A stretch of 64,000 bases of DNA from Nostoc paludosum FACHB-159 (GTDB taxonomy: Bacteria; Cyanobacteriota; Cyanobacteriia; Cyanobacteriales; Nostocaceae). Where the stretch lies: the NCBI RefSeq assembly GCF_014698835.1, contig NZ_JACJTU010000001.1, positions 434,001-498,000 of the forward strand, in the 5' to 3' direction. The position numbers and the translations under genes are program-made. This document shows positions 46,024 through 55,219 of this stretch, piece after piece; the stretch's first letter is position 1; each line of letters opens with the position of its first letter. The notes under the pieces are model-generated. The model was not told the DNA's origin and made no database searches. It was given only the letters and a program-made list of their open reading frames with translations.

Positions 46024-46970
46024 GTTGGAAATGGTATGACACCTGATTCGCCAACAACATCCTGTATTGAGAGGTTCCTCACTTCTTCATTCTCCTGATT
46101 TTCCCACTCCGTAAAGACAAGGGTGTTAATCCTTGTCTTTACCCACTCCCTAGTTTTTCTAGATGACGTAAAAAGTCAGAGTCTACATTTGTAATTTTAT
46201 TTTCCAGTGTTTCCGGAAGGGAAGGAAAATTTCAGTAATGGTATGAGTTAAAGTAGTGAGAATTCAAGACTACGTTTCAAAAAATGCAAATACTACTAGT
46301 TTTAGCGATAAATATTGCTAGCATTGTCCAGGCTGTTTTCCGGAGAAAGCTGACAATATTACAAACATAAACGCTAAGACATTTAGACTTTGCGTAACTT
46401 TGGGCGGATAGACCACACAGTGGTTTTCTCTCGGTTTTAGCAGAAGTAGCCAGAAGTAGCCCAAACTTTGGGATATGAGGTGCTAGTAGTTTGGGCAAGT
46501 ATTAATTAGCCGGACTCATATCATAACCCATAGATAGCTTATTGGCAAGAAATTTCCGAGCTATTTTTTGTCTGGTAAGGAGAAAAATTGCGTAGGCTAG
46601 CAAAAACGGCAGGCATCCCCCACTGATGCAAAAGCCAACAATTTTCGCTTCTGAATCAAGCAACTATAGTCCTAACTATTGAGTAGGAACGCTAATTTCA
46701 AGAGAACTTAACCCAAATTAGTCAATATCTTACTAAATTCATCATCATCCCAGGCTCTCTCCACCATTGCTCATACACGGCATACCTTGTTTTCGTCCGA
46801 GGTATCCTATTTATCCAAGATGTTCGTGAGCAATTTATACTGACTAATAGCTTTTATTCGAGCTTTTTACTAATAAAATTAGACTAATATTCTTATTTAT
46901 TTGAATAGCTTAAAGTTTCTAATAAGTATATATTTATTTTAAATAAAAATAGGAAACTTTACTTTCAATC

Positions 46971-47024
46971 AAATTAGTCTTTATGAAAAATATAACTTTT
47001 TATATTTTTCATAAAGACTAATTT
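46971..47024. terminator. Perfect 24-bp stem-loop, terminator-like
   Basis: The arms at 46971-46994 and 47001-47024 are exactly complementary, with a 6-base loop ACTTTT. On the plus strand TTATTT follows. The arms are AT-rich (AAATTAGTCTTTATG...). No gene ends upstream of it within 1.3 kb, so it would terminate an unannotated RNA or block read-through towards hetP. Confidence 0.55.
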
Positions 47025-47395
47025 TTATTTATTATATAAAATCTAGCATTATTAACTTGTTTTAAATAATGCTAGAAAATTTTGCATAATAATATATGTA
47101 TGCATTAAGGAGTTAATTTAAAATATAGCTAACTATATTTAGTATTTATAAAAAATTAAAACTGCATGGCTATGTTATAAATTTTGTTTTACAAAATCCT
47201 TTTAGAACAAGAGTTTCAAGCAAAAAATTACTATTTGCTCTAGCCAGATATAAAGAATATTTTTAATAAATGCTGCGCTAGTTTTATTGACAATGCTATA
47301 TACACTCCTTAAATGCGATGTTGTTTTAGATGATATTTAATGGTATTATCATCTAGCTCCTAGACAATAATAATGGGTTAAAATTCATATTGTCT

Positions 47396-47416
47396 GAGGG
47401 GTCTTACCCCCCATTA
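47396..47416 (+). promoter_or_regulatory. HetR-type operator upstream of the HetP-family gene
   Basis: GAGGGGTCTTACCCCCCATTA closely matches, from memory, the inverted-repeat HetR site of the Anabaena PCC 7120 hetP promoter (GAGGGGTCTAACCCCTCATTA), with the GGGGT/ACCCC arms intact. It lies about 540 bp before the ATG of a hetP-family gene in the same orientation. Confidence 0.7.
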
Positions 47417-47955
47417 ATTAGCAAATATGACAAATGTAAAAGTTGCACAATACATAAGTAAATATTGAAAAGTGATCGGTAAATTTAACTTATAAATCTG
47501 CTAATATAGCAAGTGACATTAACCGCAAAAAATAGTATAAATACAAATGGCGTTTAAAACGCCTAAAGGTAAATAATTTTTTGTAGTAGTCTTAAAAAGT
47601 TTAGAAATTTCCCGGAAATGATTTCACTTTGTGAGTAGTATTTTATACAATAGTTAATCCAAAAAAATTGATTGAATTAGGGGTTGAGAAAGTTATAAGA
47701 GGGCAAAGCTGCATCTACCAATAGCTACGCCCAGACTTGAAAGCAGCGATCGCCAGCGATAATTTGGGAAATTTATCTACGCGTCTGTTGATGGATGCTT
47801 ATTCTCTATCAACATCCAACATCGCCCCTTATGGATTACTTCTCCCAAGCGATTAAACAGCTGCAAAAAGGCTAGTCTAGTTTGTAAGCCTTAATTGAAA
47901 CACCAAGAATTGCAAAAACCAAACTAGTTTACTTTACCCAAGAGAACTAAAGACT

Positions 47956-48342
47956 ATGAATCAAGACATTGCTAGTATTAGTAGTAACTTAGACAAGACA
48001 ATGAAGGCTCAACAATTTGATAAAGTAGTTGAAGCAATTTTGGCTGGAAAGTATTCCTGGGCGTGTGTTTTAATGCTGCGATTTGCTGGTTATAATCCTC
48101 TTCATTACATTCCATATCGTACTTATAATCGATTGTTGAAAGAAAACTCTCAAGGTAGTAGAGTAAACCAACAGCAAACTGAAAATATAAAACTGCTCAA
48201 ACAGCCCAACGATTCCAGATCTGATAGCAATGTATCATCAAGTTGCTTAACTAAAATTAAAGACATACCTTATCTTGAAGTAGTGGGCAAGCAAAAAACA
48301 GAAATCCGTGGTAGTAGTTTAGATCGCAGGCTGGCACAATAA
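47956..48342 (+). CDS. hetP: HetP family heterocyst differentiation protein
   Basis: 128 residues. QQFDKVVEAILAGKYSWACVLMLRFAGYNPLHYIPYRTYNRLLKEN (about 19-64) is the HetP domain, essentially complete. The C-terminal half is Ser/Asn/Gln-rich and variable, as usual. HetP promotes commitment to heterocyst formation downstream of HetR; Nostoc species have paralogues with opposing or minor effects. The HetR-like operator upstream favours hetP itself, but hetZ/patU genes are not adjacent and the protein may be a paralogue. Confidence 0.85.
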   Translation: MNQDIASISSNLDKTMKAQQFDKVVEAILAGKYSWACVLMLRFAGYNPLHYIPYRTYNRLLKENSQGSRVNQQQTENIKLLKQPNDSRSDSNVSSSCLTKIKDIPYLEVVGKQKTEIRGSSLDRRLAQ

Positions 48343-48477
48343 ATTAAAGAATATCAATCAGTCCAATCAACAATAAAATTGGAAGTACTCAAAATATTTA
48401 TTTGAGATACTTGAGATTGAATTAAAAATATTTTGCATCAATAGATTTTGCTTGGGGTTGATTAAGCCTCTCAGCTA

Positions 48478-48512
48478 CTGCCATGCCATTTTTTAATGGG
48501 TGGCAGATTTTT
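48478..48512 (+). terminator. Probable terminator of the HetP-family gene
   Basis: CTGCCATGCCATT (48478-48490) pairs with AATGGGTGGCAG (48495-48506) around TTTT, with one bulge, and ATTTTT follows. It lies 136 bp past the stop. Confidence 0.65.
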
Positions 48513-49245
48513 CATATAAAACTTCTATTTGATTGTCTGAAAAACTCGCCTTCAACTCAAAAAATCTGATTCCTTAACTCTACACGAAAGGTTAATCGGA
48601 TTCATACTCCCCATTCTCTACCTGCGTAAATAAATTGAAAAATCAAAGCAGATTAGTATAAATCTGCCAAAATGGCAAATTTATACTGACGAAATTGGTA
48701 AACTAAAAATAATAACTTCAATCAAAATAGAGGTGCCTGGCAAGCAAGTTAATTTAAAACATAAAATCAATCATTAGTTCTCAACATGAAATAGATCAAA
48801 CTGATTATACAAATAGTCAGCATTTCATGTATTAGATAATTCTTAGACCAAGACCAATGAACCAACCGTTGCTACTGGTGGTTCTTTTTCCGAGAAAGTC
48901 CGAGCAAAGAAAATTTGGAGAGGTGGCTTCCCCCAAACCAAATCTTATAAAGCTTTCACCGAGCTGCAGACGGTGTTAGTCATGCTGATAAAGTTTTCTA
49001 TCTTGGGGTTGGTGTTGCTTTAGTTAATAAAGCAAACGCTTAGCATCAACACCAAGAACGGAAATAGAAATAGTTACGGTTAGATTGTTGTCTTGGCTGG
49101 TAGAACTAGTGGCTCACACGCTTCTCTTTTGACTATTGTAATCCTAGTCCTCCCAACCTGGATTATGTATGGTTTATAAACTTTCAATTTATATTTCAAT
49201 GGCTGGAAGTTCAAAATTTGAATAGCTTCCAGTTTTTTATTTCCA

Positions 49246-49280
49246 ATAAAAATAGGTTGGGCAATTAATCTGCCCAACCT
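49246..49280 (-). terminator. Terminator of rpe
   Basis: AGGTTGGGCA (49254-49263) pairs with TGCCCAACCT (49271-49280). On the minus strand ATTTTTATT follows. It lies 35 bp past the rpe stop. Confidence 0.75.
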
Positions 49281-49314
49281 ACCTTTTGTAAAGTATAGTC
49301 AATGTAAAAATGAA

Positions 49315-50022
49315 TTAAACTTTGGCTAATTCTGGGGTAGGACGCTTGCTGTTGCGAATTGCTGTAATAGCCTGTGCATAATCATTGGTGTTAAATACAG
49401 CCGAACCAGCAACGATCGCATTGGCTCCCGCTTCCAAAACTTGCCAGGTATTATTTGCCTTCAGACCCCCATCTACTTCAATCCAAGGGTCAAGGCCGCG
49501 TTCCTCACATAATTGGCGCAGCTTGCGGATTTTAGGTAACACACCGGGGATAAAGCTTTGACCGCCAAAGCCGGGGTTTACGCTCATAATCAGTACTAAA
49601 TCGCACAAATCCAGAACGTATTCAATTAACTCTAGAGGAGTGCCAGGATTGAGTACAACACCAGCTTTCTTACCAAGCTCTTTAATTTGTCCCAAAGTGC
49701 GGTGCAAATGTGGGGAAGCATTATGTTCTGCGTGTACAGAAATAATATCAGCACCCGCTTTAGCAAATCCTTCTACATACTTTTCTGGCTCCACAATCAT
49801 CAAGTGGACATCCAGTGGCTTTGTTGTAACTGGACGAATCGCCTCCACAATCAGAGGGCCTATCGTAATATTAGGTACAAAACGACCGTCCATTACATCA
49901 ACATGAATCCAATCTGCTCCGGCCGCGTCTACAGCACGAATTTCGTCACCCAGACGGCTAAAATCGGCTGATAGGATAGATGGAGAAATTACAATGGGCT
50001 TTTGAGATAGGTTTTGGGTCAT
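49315..50022 (-). CDS. rpe: Ribulose-phosphate 3-epimerase
   Basis: 235 residues, TIM barrel with [35 protein letters not shown] (metal His and Asp), [34 protein letters not shown] and [30 protein letters not shown]. It interconverts ribulose 5-phosphate and xylulose 5-phosphate in the Calvin and pentose-phosphate cycles. Full length and standard. Confidence 0.96.
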   Translation of the reverse strand: MTQNLSQKPIVISPSILSADFSRLGDEIRAVDAAGADWIHVDVMDGRFVPNITIGPLIVEAIRPVTTKPLDVHLMIVEPEKYVEGFAKAGADIISVHAEHNASPHLHRTLGQIKELGKKAGVVLNPGTPLELIEYVLDLCDLVLIMSVNPGFGGQSFIPGVLPKIRKLRQLCEERGLDPWIEVDGGLKANNTWQVLEAGANAIVAGSAVFNTNDYAQAITAIRNSKRPTPELAKV

Positions 50023-50184
50023 GGCTAGTGGATTTTTAAGCGTCCTCGTCTGTAATCATTGTAACAAAGCATTGAGCAAGACTCATAACTTTGATCCCGG
50101 CCTTTTTGCAGGAGTAGATAACAAAAGAGCAGAGGAACAATAATAACTCCTAACTCTTGACCAATGACTAATGACTAATAACTA

Positions 50185-51777
50185 ATGACTAAAAAACTAA
50201 CTTGGATAATTTGGGGATTGAGTGCTTCGTGTCTGAGTGCGCCAGTAATTGCTTCAGTTTTAGAGTCTCCTTTGGGAACTAACGGCATTGACGCTCTCAA
50301 GTTACATCAAAGTCCTTATAATTTAATCGGTCGCAAGATTGCTATTGGTCAAGTAGAAATCGGTCGGCCGGGAATGTTTGGCTGGGATAAGGCGGTGTCT
50401 AAAAACCGCGCCATATCGTTAGCTGCGGTGTTCTTACGCAATGGGCCAGCTAAGTCTAATAGCGGTGTTGACCCCCATGCTTACAATGTTGCTGGTGTGA
50501 TGGTGAGTCGAGACAAAGGCATACCAGGAGTTGCTCCGGGAGCGCGACTTTACTCGTCTGCTGTCGGTTCAACTAAAAATATGGGTCAGCCAGAAGAATG
50601 CTTATCAGCACAGCATGTAGCGCTGCAAAATAGTGGCGATGTCCGTGCGATTAACTTTAGTTTTGGCGAACCTCTGAGCCGCGATCCTCGGCCGCAGGCG
50701 ACTCTAGACGGCAATGCTTTGTTAACTTTATGTGTTGACTGGTCTGGTCGCGTTCATGATGTTTTGTATGCGATCGCTGGCAACCAAGGAAAGGGCGGTA
50801 TTCCCATTCCTACAGATAATTTTAACGGAATCAACGTAGCTTTTTCATCCCGCAGGGGGGGAGTTTTTAATAAAGTAGATGTTGCTAATCTGGCTGGTGT
50901 AAATCAAGGAGCAACTGGGCGGCTAGCTGGGAGGGAGTTTAATATTGGTGGGCGTCGCGCTATCAGTTTAGTTGCTCCTGGTAATAACATCAATTTACTT
51001 AATCCAGATGGCAAGTTGAACAAGGTTACGGGGACAAGTTTTGCAGCACCTCAGGTTACTGCTAGTGTTGCTTTGTTGCAGGAACTTGGTGACCGACAGT
51101 TGCGAACAAAACAACCTCATTGGAGTACAGATTCTCGGCGTCATCAAGTGATGAAAGCTGTATTGCTCAATTCAGCAGACAAAATCCAAGATAGGGGCGA
51201 TGGTTTGCGTTTGGGAATGACTCGGACATTAATTGATAAGCAAAATCAAGATTGGCTGGCTTCTGAAGCTTACAAAGATCCAAAAATTCCTTTGGATGCC
51301 CAAATGGGAGCAGGTCATTTGAATGTTTTTCGCGCTTATCAGCAATTTAACGCTGGTCAATGGCAGCCATCAGCCGCAATACCCTCTATTGGTTGGGATT
51401 ATCGCACAATCGATGTTGGCGGTTCTGTTGATTATCCCTTAGCCAAACCCTTAAAACAGGGTAGTTTTGTAGCGATTACTCTGAGTTGGGATCGATTGGT
51501 AGAACTCAATGATAGCAATAAGAATCAGCAGTATGATGTGGGTGAAAATTTTCGCGATCGTGGCTTGAATAACCTCGACCTCTACCTAGTAAAAGCTGAT
51601 GCCCAAAAAGATAGCAGTGTTGTTTGTTCTTCAATCAGTCAAATTGATAGTGTAGAACATATTTTTTGCCCGGTTGCTGCTACTGGAAATTACAAAATCC
51701 GCGTCCAGTTTCGTCAAAAATTAAATGAAGCAACTCAACCTTATGCTTTAGCTTGGTGGAGTGTGCCCATTAATTGA
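50185..51777 (+). CDS. Secreted S8 (subtilisin-like) serine protease, unusual active-site acid
   Basis: 530 residues with an N-terminal signal segment (LTWIIWGLSASCLSAPVIA). The His region DPHAYNVAGVM (H99) and Ser region GTSFAAPQVTASVALL (S285) are typical, and IAGNQGKGG supplies the oxyanion Asn. The strand that normally carries the catalytic Asp reads IGQVEIGRPG, so E58 stands at the Asp position. After the catalytic domain there is an extra beta-rich region of about 130 residues. A serpin gene lies 379 bp downstream in the same direction. Confidence 0.85.
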   Translation: MTKKLTWIIWGLSASCLSAPVIASVLESPLGTNGIDALKLHQSPYNLIGRKIAIGQVEIGRPGMFGWDKAVSKNRAISLAAVFLRNGPAKSNSGVDPHAYNVAGVMVSRDKGIPGVAPGARLYSSAVGSTKNMGQPEECLSAQHVALQNSGDVRAINFSFGEPLSRDPRPQATLDGNALLTLCVDWSGRVHDVLYAIAGNQGKGGIPIPTDNFNGINVAFSSRRGGVFNKVDVANLAGVNQGATGRLAGREFNIGGRRAISLVAPGNNINLLNPDGKLNKVTGTSFAAPQVTASVALLQELGDRQLRTKQPHWSTDSRRHQVMKAVLLNSADKIQDRGDGLRLGMTRTLIDKQNQDWLASEAYKDPKIPLDAQMGAGHLNVFRAYQQFNAGQWQPSAAIPSIGWDYRTIDVGGSVDYPLAKPLKQGSFVAITLSWDRLVELNDSNKNQQYDVGENFRDRGLNNLDLYLVKADAQKDSSVVCSSISQIDSVEHIFCPVAATGNYKIRVQFRQKLNEATQPYALAWWSVPIN

Positions 51778-51808
51778 AGTAGCAACCCATAACTACACAT
51801 AAAATTTA

Positions 51809-51848
51809 GGCAATAGGGAATAGTCAAAAGCTATTGTCCATTGCCTTT
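51809..51848 (+). terminator. Terminator-like hairpin after the S8 protease gene
   Basis: AGGCAAT...ATAG and CTAT...ATTGCCT form an interrupted stem at 51808-51846, followed by TTTG. It suggests the protease and serpin are separate transcripts. The rest of the 51778-52155 gap has an inverted repeat, CTGTTAC/GTAACAG (52033-52053), about 100 bp before the serpin start, possibly an operator. Confidence 0.5.
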
Positions 51849-52155
51849 GTGTAAATAATTCTGCGGAATTACTTATTTTATAATTGCGTAGTCTACTATA
51901 CGTTTATAGATAACTGGGCAATTTTCTAAAAATCGAAATTTTTGATAACTCCTTTGTACAAACGCCTGGAACAGCAATTGGGAATTCCCAACCCTAAAAC
52001 TTGTGTTTAATTCCTCTGAGCCTAATTGTTTGCTGTTACAAAAACTGTAACAGTGCCATTCTTCTATTACAGCAGGTGCAATAGTTAATCATTGACACGG
52101 TTTTGCGTCAACCCTGAGACACAGATTAACAATCTTTGGCAAGTGAGGTAGCAGA

Positions 52156-53487
52156 ATGAATCGGCAAAAATTTACTGGTGTGAAAGAAAATTTTCTGCAA
52201 AGACGTTACGGGGTTAGTCTTGGCAGACGTTATGTTTTGGCTGCTGCAAGTGTTGTTCTCTTCAGTGTATTAGGGTGTTCTCAGGTCGATAGTAATAAAA
52301 GTGCCCTTGCTCAATCTAGTTTACCCCAGCCAGAAACTCCATTGGAAAAAAAAACAGTCAATACTGATACTAAAATTGTTCAATCTAATAATAAGTTTGG
52401 CTTCAAGCTTTTTTCCGAAGTTAACAAAAGTGATGGTAGAGAAAAAAACGTTTTTATCTCACCTTCGAGTGTAGCGATCGCCCTAGCAATGACATACAAT
52501 GGCGCTAGCGGTTCGACTCAACAAGCAATGGCAAAAACCCTGGAATTACAGGGGATGAATCTGTCAGAAATTAACTCTGCATACGCAGCAATATTAAAGC
52601 AGCTTTTAGAGAATCCTGATGCCAAAGTGCAACTGAAGATTGCTAACTCACTTTGGGCAAATCAAGAGGTAAAATTTCAGCCAGACTTTCTCCAAAGAAC
52701 AGAGAATTTTTATCAAGCCAAGGTCAGCAATTTAAACTTTCAAGATCCTACAGCCACCACTACCATAAACGATTGGGTAAAAGCTAATACTGCTGGCAAA
52801 ATCGATAAAATAGTCCAAAAAATCGAACCGGATCAAGTGTTGTTTTTGATTAATGCCATATATTTTAAAGGTAATTGGACAAATGAATTTGATAAAAATC
52901 AAACAAATGAACAACCGTTTTACATCACATCTGGCAGACAAAAACCACACCCCATGATGTCACAAGAGGGTGATTACAGGTATTATGAAAACGAACAATT
53001 TCAGGCAGTGAGTTTACCTTATGGCAAAGATGGTAAACTCAGTTTTTATATCTTCTTGCCCAAACAAAACTCTAACCTCAAAGCCTTCTCTCAAAACTTG
53101 AATGTTGAGAACTGGGAAAAATGGATGACTCAGTTCAACAAACAAAAAGGGTTTATTCGTTTACCCCGCTTCAAAACCGAATACGATGTTACACTTAATA
53201 ATACTTTGAAAGCTTTGGGTATGGAAGAAGCTTTCAGCAACAAAGCTAATTTTTCCGGCATGGGTAAAAATTTTGCCATTAGCCAAGTTAAGCATAAAAC
53301 TTTTTTGGAAGTGAATGAAGAAGGCACCCAAGCAGCTGCGGCTACTTCTGTAGGAATAGTAGCAACCTCTTTAAGACAAGAGCCAGAACCATTCCGCATG
53401 ATTGTCGATCGCCCCTTCTTTTGTGCTATTAGGGATAATCAAACGGGAAGCGTTTTGTTTATGGGTTCAATTGTTGAACCACAGTGA
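52156..53487 (+). CDS. Serpin lipoprotein (serine protease inhibitor)
   Basis: 443 residues. The N-terminus has a twin-basic region, a hydrophobic segment (YVLAAASVVLFSVLGC) and lipobox LGC at about 40, so it is probably a lipoprotein. The serpin fold follows: NVFISPSSVAIALAMTYNGASGSTQQAM, LFLINAIYFKGNW and, near the C-terminus, the hinge EVNEEGTQAAAATSVGI (typical of inhibitory serpins) and RPFFCAIRDNQTGSVLFMGSI. The predicted cleavage site lies in the VGIVATSLRQEPEP region. It may control its neighbour protease or a foreign one. Confidence 0.92.
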   Translation: MNRQKFTGVKENFLQRRYGVSLGRRYVLAAASVVLFSVLGCSQVDSNKSALAQSSLPQPETPLEKKTVNTDTKIVQSNNKFGFKLFSEVNKSDGREKNVFISPSSVAIALAMTYNGASGSTQQAMAKTLELQGMNLSEINSAYAAILKQLLENPDAKVQLKIANSLWANQEVKFQPDFLQRTENFYQAKVSNLNFQDPTATTTINDWVKANTAGKIDKIVQKIEPDQVLFLINAIYFKGNWTNEFDKNQTNEQPFYITSGRQKPHPMMSQEGDYRYYENEQFQAVSLPYGKDGKLSFYIFLPKQNSNLKAFSQNLNVENWEKWMTQFNKQKGFIRLPRFKTEYDVTLNNTLKALGMEEAFSNKANFSGMGKNFAISQVKHKTFLEVNEEGTQAAAATSVGIVATSLRQEPEPFRMIVDRPFFCAIRDNQTGSVLFMGSIVEPQ

Positions 53488-53508
53488 AAAGGACAAGGGG
53501 ACAAAGAA

Positions 53509-53895
53509 ATGGGAAAAGAATCTATCAAGACTCATGAAGATTTAGCGGTTTATCAACTGGCGTTCTCCGCAGCAATGGAAATCTTTGAAATATCGAAAAA
53601 ATTTCCTGTTGAGGAGCGATATTCCTTAACTGACCAAATTCGACGCTCATCTCGCTCTGTGTGTGCTAACTTAGCATAGGCCTGGCGCAAGCGAAGATGT
53701 GAGGCAGCCTTTGTTGCTAAACTCAATGATTGTGAGGCAGAGGCAGCAGAAACTCAAGTATGGCTGAAGTTTGCGGTTAAATGTAACTATTTAGATTTCA
53801 AGCAAGGCCGAGAATTATATGGACTGTATAACCGAGTCTTAAGAGGGTTGGTGAGTACGATCAACAACCCTTCTGTTTGCGTGATTCGGGAATAA
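53509..53895 (+). pseudogene. Four-helix bundle protein (23S rRNA intervening-sequence family) with an in-frame TAG
   Basis: The frame from ATG 53509 reads KTHEDLAVYQLAFSAAMEIF and DQIRRSSRSVCANLA, meets TAG at 53677-53679, then continues in the same frame with AWRKRRCEAAFVAKLNDCEAEAAETQVWLKFA to a TAA at 53893. The family has Glu at the stop position (LAEAWRKRR), so one GAG/GAA to TAG change is enough. The intact product would be about 128 residues. The gene lies 21 bp past the serpin stop. Confidence 0.8.
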
Positions 53896-53934
53896 AGAAT
53901 ACTCCCCTTGTCACCTTGTCCCCTTATCCTCTTA

Positions 53935-55110
53935 CTAGGGTAATGTTGCTTCCGAAATGCTGAGAGTCTTTTTGGCATCAGCTTCTGGGGGTTCGTTTGG
54001 TGCAACCGACCCAGTTATTTCTCCTGTAGTACCTTCCTCAATTTCACTAGTGAACCCTCCAAGACGTACTGCATTTAAAATGGTCTTGATTACAACGGCT
54101 GTGGGTACTGCGACAATTACACCTAAAAGCCCGCCAATTCTTGCTCCTGTTAAGACTGAAATTAAAATCCAAACTGGGTTTAAACCAGTAAAGCTACCTA
54201 AAATTCGGGGAGCAATTAGATTTTCCAGAATTTGTTGTACTATCACCGCTGCTATCAAAACTTTCACACCCATTGAAAAATCTTGCAGCGCTACCAATAG
54301 TGTAGTTAGAGCGATGCCCACAGAACCACCAAATGGCACGAGAGCCATAATGCCAATAGTTAGGCCAAACAGCAGTCCAAATGGGACTTTCAGCCACAAA
54401 AAACTTGGAATTAGGGCTGAAGCCATACAGGTAGATAAAATTAGCTGGGTGATGAAGAAATTCTGGAAGCTCAAGCGCACGGTTTTGGAAAACGGATCTC
54501 GAAATCTAGCAGGTAGCCATTCCACTAGACTTTGCCAAAGTTCGCCTCCATGCTGTAAAAGATAGAAAGTCAAAACCATCGTCAAGAGAAAATCTAGCAG
54601 ACTGGTGAATGTGACTACAGCCAGATTTAAAACTTGTCCAGCGATCGCTTGCAATTGTCCTTTAACGCGATCGTTGATTTGCACTACCAAAGCATCAAGG
54701 TTGATGGGTAAGCCGAAAATCTCAGCTTTTTCGTTAAGAATCATTAGCTGAGAGCGTCCAGAGTCAATTAACTCCGGCAAGCGAGCCACTAATTGCTGAG
54801 CTTGGGTGAGGGCTAGAGGAAAAAGTGTCACACCCAAGGCCAATAAAATCGATAAAGCCAGGAGAAATACAAGAATAGCAACTTGCTCTCGCCTGGCACC
54901 ATGATGCTCCATCCAGCTTACGGGGTAGTTGAGCAGAAATGCTAGTACCGAGGCTCCGACTAAAATGACTATGAGAGAATGGAAATAATTAAAAAATACC
55001 GAAATTGCCCAACCATTGAGAACTAGCAGCGGAACGAATAACGCGATCGTCGTGATTCGCGCCATTGGTGTAAATGTCTGCCACCAGTCGAGTAGCTTAC
55101 GTGTCTGCAT
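53935..55110 (-). CDS. AI-2E family transporter (PerM-like permease)
   Basis: 391 residues with about seven to eight TM segments. Family regions are LIVILVGASVLAFLLNYPV, VVTFTSLLDFLLTMVLTFYLL and LIAPRILGSFTGLNPVWILISVLTGARIGGLLGVIVAVPTAVVI. Members act as sodium- or proton-coupled transporters or autoinducer exporters; the substrate here is not predictable. The C-terminus is an acidic and proline-rich tail. Confidence 0.88.
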   Translation of the reverse strand: MQTRKLLDWWQTFTPMARITTIALFVPLLVLNGWAISVFFNYFHSLIVILVGASVLAFLLNYPVSWMEHHGARREQVAILVFLLALSILLALGVTLFPLALTQAQQLVARLPELIDSGRSQLMILNEKAEIFGLPINLDALVVQINDRVKGQLQAIAGQVLNLAVVTFTSLLDFLLTMVLTFYLLQHGGELWQSLVEWLPARFRDPFSKTVRLSFQNFFITQLILSTCMASALIPSFLWLKVPFGLLFGLTIGIMALVPFGGSVGIALTTLLVALQDFSMGVKVLIAAVIVQQILENLIAPRILGSFTGLNPVWILISVLTGARIGGLLGVIVAVPTAVVIKTILNAVRLGGFTSEIEEGTTGEITGSVAPNEPPEADAKKTLSISEATLP

Positions 55111-55219
55111 TTTCAGCTGATTGCGGAATAGAACAAGATTAAATCTTTCTTTACAGTCTATTATCTCTAACTATACGAGTCTTATTCATCCTTCTAGTTT
55201 AGGAGTTAGACTAAGCCCA

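Larger units (their letters stand above)
45577..47955. other. 2.4-kb AT-rich noncoding region upstream of the HetP-family gene
   Basis: No credible gene. It contains a 91-bp MITE-like element (45933-46023), a GTAGAGACGTT...AACGTCTCTAC palindrome (45770-45798), a TAGGGGCG-type repeat (45873-45899), two TCCGGA motifs (46212 and 46339), a 24-bp perfect hairpin (46971-47024), an 11-bp hairpin (47043-47075) and a HetR-like operator (47396-47416). Its size and structure suggest a long regulatory region or an unannotated noncoding RNA. Confidence 0.5.
48343..49314. other. Noncoding region between hetP and rpe with several hairpins
   Basis: A plus-strand terminator lies at 48478-48512. At 48655-48688 AGTATAAAT and ATTTATACT with an inner GCC/GGC form another stem. 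TTGGTGTTGC and GCATCAACACCAA (49009-49055) form a third, and CTGGAAG with CTTCCAG (49203-49232) a fourth. A startless frame at about 48846-49022 reads TNEPTVATGGSFSEKVRAKK but cannot be supported as a gene. Confidence 0.45.

Noticed and set aside
46277..46498. 73-codon minus-strand frame in the hetP upstream region
   Set aside because: It carries a tandem agtagccagaa repeat and mixed composition with no coding signal.
48846..49022. Frame TNEPTVATGGSFSEKVRAKK downstream of hetP
   Set aside because: There is no start codon and the end overlaps a hairpin. It may be a remnant but cannot be supported.
49080..49277. 65-codon minus-strand frame next to rpe
   Set aside because: It overlaps the rpe terminator and another hairpin, with no family resemblance.
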